64,000 bases of DNA, from positions 86,818,587 through 86,882,586 of the forward strand of contig NC_035448.2 in NCBI RefSeq assembly GCF_002127325.2, given 5' to 3'. The notes under the pieces were generated by a model. It ran no database searches and was not told where the DNA came from. It worked only from the letters and a program-made list of their open reading frames with translations. The translations under genes and the position numbers were made by a program. Positions 57,765-64,000 of the stretch are shown here, one piece after another; position 1 is the first letter of the stretch, and every line of letters starts with the position of its first letter. The stretch comes from Helianthus annuus (Eukaryota; Streptophyta; Magnoliopsida; Asterales; Asteraceae).

Positions 57765-59720
57765 CTAAATTACAAAATCAGACCCAATTCTAGCATATCT
57801 AAGACCTATACAATCAGCATGCTTCTCGTGTCTCACTTGAGGTATAGGCTTAGTAAACGGGTCTGCTAGATTCTAATCAGTATCAATTTTCTCTACTACG
57901 ATGTCTCCTCTTTCCAAAAATTCCCGTATGTAGTGGAATTTTCTGAGAATATGCTTCGTGCTGTGATGCGACCTTGGTTCCTTTGCCTGAGCAATTGCAC
58001 CTGTATTGTCACAAAATATCTCGATAGGCTTCTGTATGCTTAGTATAACTCTGAGATCAGCAATGAACTTTTTCATCCAAACAGCCTCCTTAGCAGCTTC
58101 TGAAGCCGCTATATATTCTGATTCAGTGGTCGACTGGGCCACCATGCTTTGCTTAGAACTCTTCCAAGTTATAGCACCACCATTTAAAGTAAAAACATAG
58201 CCTGTCTGCGATCGTGAATTATCACGATCCGTTTGGAAGCTTGCGTCAGTGTAACACTTTACTTTCATCTCTTCTTCCAAACCGCCAAATATCAGAAACA
58301 TATCCTTAGTTCTTTTTAAGTACTTTAGGATATTTTTCACAGCAATCTAGTGACTTTTACCAGGATTCTGTTGATATCTGCTAGTCAAGCTCAGAGCAAA
58401 CGATACGTCCGGTCTAGTACATAACATGGCATACATGATGGAACCGATAGCAGAGGCATATGGAACCTTTTGCATATCCTCTTTATCTTTGTCCAATTTG
58501 GGACACTGATGACTATTCAGTACAGTTCCAGTTGCCATTGGCAAGAGACCCTTCTTGGAATCTTGCATTGAAAAACGTCGAATGACCTTATCAATATATG
58601 TACTTTGACTAAGTCCAAGTAGCCGCTTAGATCTATCTCTATAAATCTTTATTCCTAGAATATAAGCAGCTTCTCCAAGATCCTTCATTGAGAAACATTT
58701 ACCAAGCCAGGATTTAACATCCTGCAGCATTGGGATATCGTTTCCAATGAGAAGTATGTCATCTACATACAGGATTAGAAAAGTAATAGAACTCCCACTT
58801 GCCTTCTTGTAAACACACGGCTCATCTTCGTTTTTAATGAAACCAAACTGTTTGATTTTCTGATCAAAACGAAGATTCCAGCTTCGAGATGCTTGTTTCA
58901 ATCCATAAATGGATTTATTCAAATTGCAAACTTTCTTAGGATTCTTAGGATCTACAAAACCTTCAGGCTGCTCCATATAGACATCTTCTATTAGGTGTCC
59001 ATTTAGGAACGAGGTTTTGACATCCATTTGCCATATCTCGTAGTCATAATACGCGGCTATGGCAAGTAGAATCCTAATAGACTTAAGCATGGCTACTGGC
59101 GAGAAGGTTTCCTCATAATCAACTCCTTGAGTCTGAGTAAATCCTTTAGCAACCAACCGAGCCTTATAGGTTTTCACATTTCCATCCATGTCTGTTTTCA
59201 ACTTGAAAACCCATTTACTTCCTACAGTCCGACATGCAGGAGGAAGTTCAACCAAATCCCAGACTTGGTTGTCATACATAGATTGCATCTCGACGCCCAT
59301 GGCTTCGAGCCATTTTTCAGATTCATTACCTGAAATAGTAGCTTTGTAGGTTGAGGGCTCTTCTTGATCAATTATCAAGACGTACCTATCAGGTGAATAC
59401 CTATCAGGTCCATGACGATCCCTCGTGCTTCTGCGGACGCCTAGTGTTACATCGGATTCCTGAATCCTCCCAGGTTCAGGTTCAACAATATTTTGTTGAG
59501 AGGCAGATTCGACTATTGGTTGATCAATTTGTGGTTCTCGAATTTCCTCAAGATCCACAAGATTATCTCCAATTCCTCGCGCCATAAGCTCATCCTCTAG
59601 GAATGTTCCTCGACGCTTAGTGAAAACTCTATTTTCAGCAGGATTATAGAAATAATAACCAACCGGAGGATCAAGTTTTCACTGCGAGGATCAAGTTTGT
59701 CCGAAGACTCACTGGTAACA
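57765..59720 (-). pseudogene. Copia element G pol: integrase C-terminus, RT, RNase H
   Basis: The minus strand reads SSDKLDPRS, a damaged stretch, GYYFYNPAENRVFTKRRGTF (end of integrase), then the RT (KWLEAMGVEMQSMYDNQVWD, WVFKLKTDMDG, QMDVKTSFLNG, ILYVDDILLIGND) and RNase H (KCYTDASFQTD, STTESEYIAASEAAKEAVW, IFCDNTGAIAQA). Two nonsense codons interrupt it, one near 58345 in place of a usual Trp and one at about 57872 before NLADPFTKP. The YVDD box and the RNase H acidic residues are present. A short deletion or frameshift lies near 59680. Element H cut the N-terminal side. Confidence 0.88.
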
Positions 59721-60433
59721 TGTGACAACTCGAGTTTCCGAGATTCCACTTTCGCATTTATTGCACGTTCACTGTTTGTTTAGTTGTTTACTTGCACAAT
59801 TGGTTTGCTTTGTAACTGTATACGTTTTGGTTCGATAAAGTGTAATGTGATTGTGCATGGTTATGTGTTATTTACGAAAGATTTGGCAAATACATGAACT
59901 TGGTGATGAAACTGTAAATTATATTGTGATGGGTGTGTTTTATGTAAAAGATGATACTTAGGGGTGAGTAGAGTAGTTAGTGAAATCTTAAAAACTCTTA
60001 ACCCTAACCTCCTTCACTAATCATCTCACAAAATCAACATACGTACTTTCACATCCTCCTCTCCTCTCCTACAATCATCTTCTTCATCATTGGCACAAGC
60101 TCTCAATCATCACTCTTGATCCCTCTCTTTATCTAGAATCAATCCAAGGTAATTGTTTAATGGTTATTTGTTGTTAATCATTGATTGTTTGATTCATGCA
60201 AAAACCCTAGTTCTTCATATGATGGTTCTGTGTTATTGATCAATTCTGATTATTGTGAAATGGTTATGAATTAGTTGTGTAATCATTTGCCTGATGTTAC
60301 GATGCATGATATGTTAGAACTGTTGATTGTTAATTGGATTACAACATTGCCAAAGTATGAAGATTAGGGTTTTGATCGTAGTCTTCTAACGTAACTGTTC
60401 CATCGATTCTTCATACTTTTATAAGAGGATGAG

Positions 60434-60975
60434 ATGGTCCGAATTTTATTGTATATATATGTAGTCCGAACTTTGTAACACATGAATATAGTCCGAACTT
60501 TATGTTGTTGCGTGTTGTCCGAATTTTATATGGTGAATGCTTGTCCGAATTTTATGTATGAAAGCATATGGTCTGACTTTTTTGACTAGTATCAAGTGGT
60601 CCGACTTTTTGGTATGATACAAGGGAGTCCGACTTTTGTTGCTTGTTTAAGAGGTCCGAGTTTTAGGCTAGGAAGCCTTGTCCGAGTTTTTAAAGACAAT
60701 GCCTTGTCCGACTTTTTGAATGATAAAGGGGGTCCGACTTTTATATGTTGATGATGGTCCGAAATTATGTATGAGATGCATATGGGTCCGAATTTTATAA
60801 GTGTGATGTGTTGTCCGAGTTTTATGTCAATATATGTTCCGACTTTTGCTTGTTATATATATGGACCGACCTTATGCTTGATGCCTTGTCTGAGTTTTTA
60901 TGCTTTGATGGTGGTCCGAACTTCATACGATATATGTATTCCGAACTATACAGAGTGATGTATGATCCGAGTTTA
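60434..60975 (+). repeat. Degenerate array of about 21 GTCCGA(A/C/G)TTTT units in element H LTR
   Basis: GTCCGA or a one-base variant followed by (A/C/G)TTTTAT recurs about 21 times at roughly 26-bp intervals. The spacer sequences are unlike each other; only the core is kept. Confidence 0.8.
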
Positions 60976-61262
60976 CTTGTGAACACCAGTGTTAGAGCCT
61001 ACTGTATGTTTCTGTACATTACAACATGCTACTGTATGCTGCTGTATATGACTGTATGATACTGTGTGTAGGAACAATCTATGTCACGTTATTCTGTATA
61101 CGATTATCACACGAATCACAGTTGTTTGGACATCAAGGACTTGTAAACCCTAATTGAACGTAAACACTTACATCGAGTTTATGTGCAATGTACCATAGGT
61201 CATGAGTAACGGACCTAATCATTAATTAACACTAGAAGCAATAACATATGGAGCAAACCAAG

Positions 61263-61792
61263 GTGAGTTCACACTCTTACCATGGCATGGGATTCCCGGG
61301 GTTGGGAATGGGATTGAAGGAATAGATTTGTACTTACACTGTTACTAGACTATCTACCATCGTCCTCGGATGCGCAGGATACATACGTAAAACCTACATA
61401 TGCTTGCACACATCATTGTCCTCAGGTTGCGAAGGACACTTACGTAAAACCTACGTAAACTTATACTCACTAATGCCTCGGGTTGTGTCAGGCACTTACG
61501 TAAAACCTACGTAAACCCCCGCGTACCACTGTCCTCGGTTTGTGAAGGACACTTACGTAAAACCTACGTAAACCTTGTAAGTACTACTGTTCTCAGGTTA
61601 AGAAGAACACTTATGGTTACAAATAGTCTAGTGTATATGCAACTATGGGAAGCCCCCACCAATAGAACATACTATCGGCCCAGTGGAGCTACGCGTTATG
61701 AAACGAACTTACTATTACGAACTTACTATTACGAACTTACTTTCTGTGAACTCGCTCAACTAGTTGTTGACTCTCTGTTACATGCCTTGCAG
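61263..61792 (+). promoter_or_regulatory. Candidate leader intron in element H LTR
   Basis: Donor ACCAAG|GTGAGTTCAC at 61263 and acceptor TTACATGCCTTGCAG|GTCG ending at 61792, with CTCTCTGTTA before it. GTGAACTCGC (61746-61755) pairs with the donor at 9 of 10 positions. It is in the sense orientation of the element. Confidence 0.55.
61362..61609 (+). repeat. Five stem-loop units with TACGTAAAACCTACGTA spacers in element H LTR
   Basis: Arms: GTCCT/AGGAT (61362-61380, one wobble), TGTCCT/AGGACA (61417-61438), TGCCT/AGGCA (61474-61494), TGTCCT/AGGACA (61530-61551) and TGTTCT/AGAACA (61588-61609). Paired arms change together. Spacers of the first four hold ACGTAAAACCTAC-like sequence with ACGT cores. 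Confidence 0.75.
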
Positions 61793-62093
61793 GTCGTTAG
61801 GTATACATGGAGCTTGCACTGGGAGGCGCGGTCGTTGTGGACAAGGATCGTGAGTGCTTTAGTTAAACATTATGACATTACATACTTTATTTATGATTGG
61901 GCTTTTACTCATTTGCTTCCGCTAAACGTTGAATTTATACTTATATTTTGAACACCTCTCATATGGATTGGGTTGGTTTAATGACATTTACTTTTACTAT
62001 TTACATTGTTCTATATGATTGGTGGCTTGATCCTGGTCAGTCACGCCTACAAGCGGTGATACTCCGCGTGTGGATTTTGGGGGTGTGACAGAT

Positions 62094-62111
62094 TGGTATC
62101 AGAGCCATTGG
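62094..62111 (+). other. Primer binding site of element H
   Basis: TGGTATCAGAGCCATTGG, complementary to initiator tRNA-Met, 3 bp after the LTR. Confidence 0.92.
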
Positions 62112-62401
62112 TTATAGAGAACTCGGTTTTAATAAGCGAAAAACGTTTTTATTAAAACCAGACTATAACCAGTACAGTGCTCAACGATCCACAACGACAC
62201 CTCGCTCCACGTGCAAGACTCAACATCCTAGGTAATAAGGTTTATGTTTATTGCCTACATGCTAGAATTACATAGAACTTTGCTCGTGGTATGCTTAGAT
62301 TACATTGCCTACTATTCGTTATTGCTTGAGAACATTTGTGTGCTTACTCTCTTCTGTCATCGCACTATTCGCGAACCTCTCTCACATATGTTATATTTGC
62401 T

Positions 62402-63725
62402 ATGAAGATCATGGCTGGACGTATTAACTTGACACAAGCCCAGTTGACGGCTCTTATCAACGAACAAGTTGCTGCGGCACTTGCAGCCGCACAAGCAGGA
62501 GGTATACCCTGCAGTCGTAACTCACACTAGGATCTTTAGATCCTACATTCCTAAACCAACTCTTGTGTTTAACCTTGTCCTGTTCTTATATACACAACAG
62601 GTCAACACGCTCAGCCACCTGTTTGCACTTTCAAGAATTTCATGGACTGTCGTCCAAGCACGTTCAGTGGCATGGAGGGAGCTGTGGGACTCCTCCATTG
62701 GTTTGAAAAGCTCGAGTCTGTGTTTGAAATGTGTGAATGCCCTGAGGCTCGCAGGGTGAAGTACGCTACTGGCACACTAGAAGGAATGGCGCTGACTTGG
62801 TGGAATGCGCAAGTCCAACTTTTAGGATTGTCAGCTGCTAACGCCACTCCTTGGAATGAATTCAAAGAGCTGATTAAGCGAGAATACTGCACACGCGACG
62901 ACATCCATAAGTTAGAAGTGGAGTTCTTTCATTTGAAGATGACTGGGTCGGAAATTGAGGCATATACTAAAAGGTCAAACGAGCTGGCCGTTCTGTGTCC
63001 AACTATAGTGGACCCTCCTATCAGACGCATTGAGTTGTATCTCAAGGGGTTGGCACCAGAAATTCAAAGCCACGTGACATCGGCCAACCTTGCTAACATC
63101 CAGGATATTCAGCGCCTTGCTCATCGCCTCACGGATCAGGTAGTGTAACAAGACAGGCTGCCTAAGCGCATCAGCGCTACTGCTACCGTTACCACATCTG
63201 CTATACCTGCTACCCCCAGTGACAACAAGAGAAAATGGGAGGGGGATTCCAGCAAAGGTTCAGCTTCAGTTCAGTCTCAGGTGCAGCAGCGGAAGACTGA
63301 CAACTATCAGAGTCCTAGTCAGCACTCTTCGGGCAGTCACAGGCAGGGTGGTTATCGAGGGAACCTCCCAAGGTGTAACAACTGTAACAGACACCACAGT
63401 GGCCAGTGCAACAAGGGTCGCTGTCAGAGGTGCCTCAAGATGGGTCATGAGGCCAAGGATTGTAGGAGCCCGCGGCCTGCGAATCAGAATCAGCAGCAGC
63501 AGCAAACACCGCAGAATCAGCAACAGGGAAACAAAGGATGTTTTCATTGTGGCGCTGAAGGTCACTTCAAAAGACACTGCCCTCATTTGAACCGAAACCA
63601 GAACAACAACAACAACAATAACCAAGGCAACGGGAACAATAATGGGGGAACAACAATGATGGGAACAACAGCGCTAAGGGTCGTGCATTTGTGCTGGGGC
63701 AGGGTGATGCCAGAAATGATCCCAA
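62402..63725 (+). pseudogene. gag: Element H Gag (exons 62402-62501 and 62601 onward)
   Basis: Exon 1 encodes MKIMAGRINLTQAQLTALIN and EQVAAALAAAQAG. After the 99-nt intron, exon 2 continues in frame with VCTFKNFMDCRP, LLHWFEKLESVFEMC, LTWWNAQVQLLG, YTKRSNELAVLCPT, a TAA stop at 63146-63148, then the same frame with zinc knuckles CQRCLKMGHEAKDC and CFHCGAEGHFKRHC and an Asn-rich tail. A frameshift near 63645 leads to GRAFVLGQGDA. It is the packaging and capsid protein in the family. The stop and shift mean it is dead or depends on recoding, which I do not suggest. Confidence 0.82.
62502..62600 (+). other. Candidate 99-nt phase-1 intron in element H gag
   Basis: Donor GCAGGAG|GTATACCC, acceptor TACACAACAG|GTCAAC, with a T-rich stretch before the acceptor. 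Unspliced, the frame stops within 20 codons; spliced, G joins GT and the frame of exon 2 is restored. Element A has the same length and phase. Confidence 0.78.
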
Positions 63726-64000
63726 CGTAGTTATGGGTAAGTTTCTTCTTGACGACTTTTATGTTACTGTATTGTTTGATTCGGGTGCGGATACAAGTTA
63801 TGTGTCTTTGAAAGTTAGCTAAATGTTAAAACGTGCACCAACTCCCCTAAACACCAAACATGTCGTAGAGTTAGCTAATGGTAAAAGTCTAGAGGCCACA
63901 CACATAGTTCAGGGTTGTAATCTTATCCTCGCTGGTCAGACTTTCTCCATCGATCTCATTCCTATAGTTCTGGGTAGTTTCGACATCCTCATTGGTATGG
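63726..64000 (+). pseudogene. Element H aspartic protease, partial
   Basis: It reads [20 protein letters not shown] with the catalytic DSGA, then SYVSLKVS, a TAA in place of the usual Gln codon (near 63822), [32 protein letters not shown], and runs off the window. It lies in the frame that follows the gag frameshift, as in the continuous gag-pol of the family. Confidence 0.82.

Larger units (their letters stand above)
56059..59720 (-). mobile_element. Ty1/copia element G, 3' part, interrupted by element H
   Basis: Left LTR TGTTGGA...TCCAACA (56059-56912), followed by the complement of a polypurine tract (ATCTCCCACTTGG, 56913-56925). The minus-strand pol runs from 59720 to 57765. The frame is cut at 59720 by gypsy element H; the remaining 5' part lies beyond H, outside the window. 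Confidence 0.85.
59721..62090 (+). repeat. 5' LTR of element H
   Basis: 2370 bp. Order: TGTGACAACTCGAG start, CT-rich leader-like segment (60040-60140), donor-like CCAAG|GTAATT (60149), GTCCGA array (60434-60975), donor GTGAGTTCAC (61263), five stem-loops (61362-61609), GTGAACTCGC (61746), acceptor CATGCCTTGCAG (ends 61792), and the conserved end with GATTTTGGGGGTGTGACA. Confidence 0.88.
59721..64000 (+). mobile_element. Ty3/gypsy element H, 5' part
   Basis: Plus-strand element with 5' LTR 59721-62090 (TGTGACAAC...GGGTGTGACA), primer site TGGTATCAGAGCCATTGG (62094-62111), spliced gag, and protease running off the window. The left flank TAACA (59716-59720) is the expected duplication; the other copy is outside. 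Its LTR end and gag match A and D, read in the opposite orientation. Confidence 0.9.

Noticed and set aside
62469..62759. Open frame overlapping the start of H gag
   Set aside because: It is a shadow frame of gag exon 2 read through the intron; the Gag frame has the conserved motifs.

Overview
The window is plant nuclear DNA made almost entirely of transposable elements; I found no ordinary host gene. The Ty3/gypsy elements carry initiator-tRNA-Met primer sites (TGGTATCAGAGCC), long LTRs and chromodomain-like integrase tails, which fits the plant Tekay/Del-type chromoviruses. From memory, the protein and LTR styles (including a CACGGCCCCGTG motif) resemble Asteraceae repeats, so a composite-family eudicot is my best guess. 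That is inference, not a database result.

Bases 1-53107 can be read as one nested stack. The outermost host is gypsy element C (minus strand), with LTR ends at 22503 and 53107 and a primer site at 38698-38709. Its left LTR was hit by a plus-strand copia element (S, right end 21295). S was interrupted inside gag by gypsy element B (1-16850, minus). B then received gypsy element A (1728-8027, target duplication ACGAA) and a poly-A non-LTR insertion (9769-10445, 17-bp target duplication). C's gag was hit by element E (25468-33182), a non-autonomous element with an Athila/Tat-type primer site. C's long leader holds solo LTR F (34449-36442, duplication GTATT). C's right LTR received gypsy element D (39016-49579, duplication TCTTT).

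Bases 53108-64000 are a second locus. A LINE reverse-transcriptase pseudogene is split by a hAT-like transposon (54046-55389, 8-bp duplication). Next comes a minus-strand copia element G (from 56059), interrupted in its integrase by plus-strand gypsy element H (from 59721), which runs off the window inside its protease.

No element looks autonomous. A keeps gag but has lost protease and most of the RT; D keeps pol (with two nonsense codons and a changed RT catalytic aspartate) but has lost gag; C has lost most of pol; E encodes only two small unknown proteins; S keeps only gag.

The most interesting signals are small and shared between elements. (1) The LTRs of A, C, D, F and H hold a GTGAGT site and a CATG...CAG site in the right order for a leader intron. 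The GTGAGT site is complementary to a segment just upstream of the acceptor, and the two arms change together between elements. (2) In A, D and H that interval holds tandem stem-loops whose arms differ in sequence but still pair. (3) A and H share a 99-nt phase-1 intron near the start of gag, and D keeps its donor. (4) A stem-loop with AAATTTCG/CGAAATTT-type arms sits beside the polypurine tract in B, A, C and D. (5) A's LTR has grown by about 102 bp relative to D through use of a second polypurine tract.
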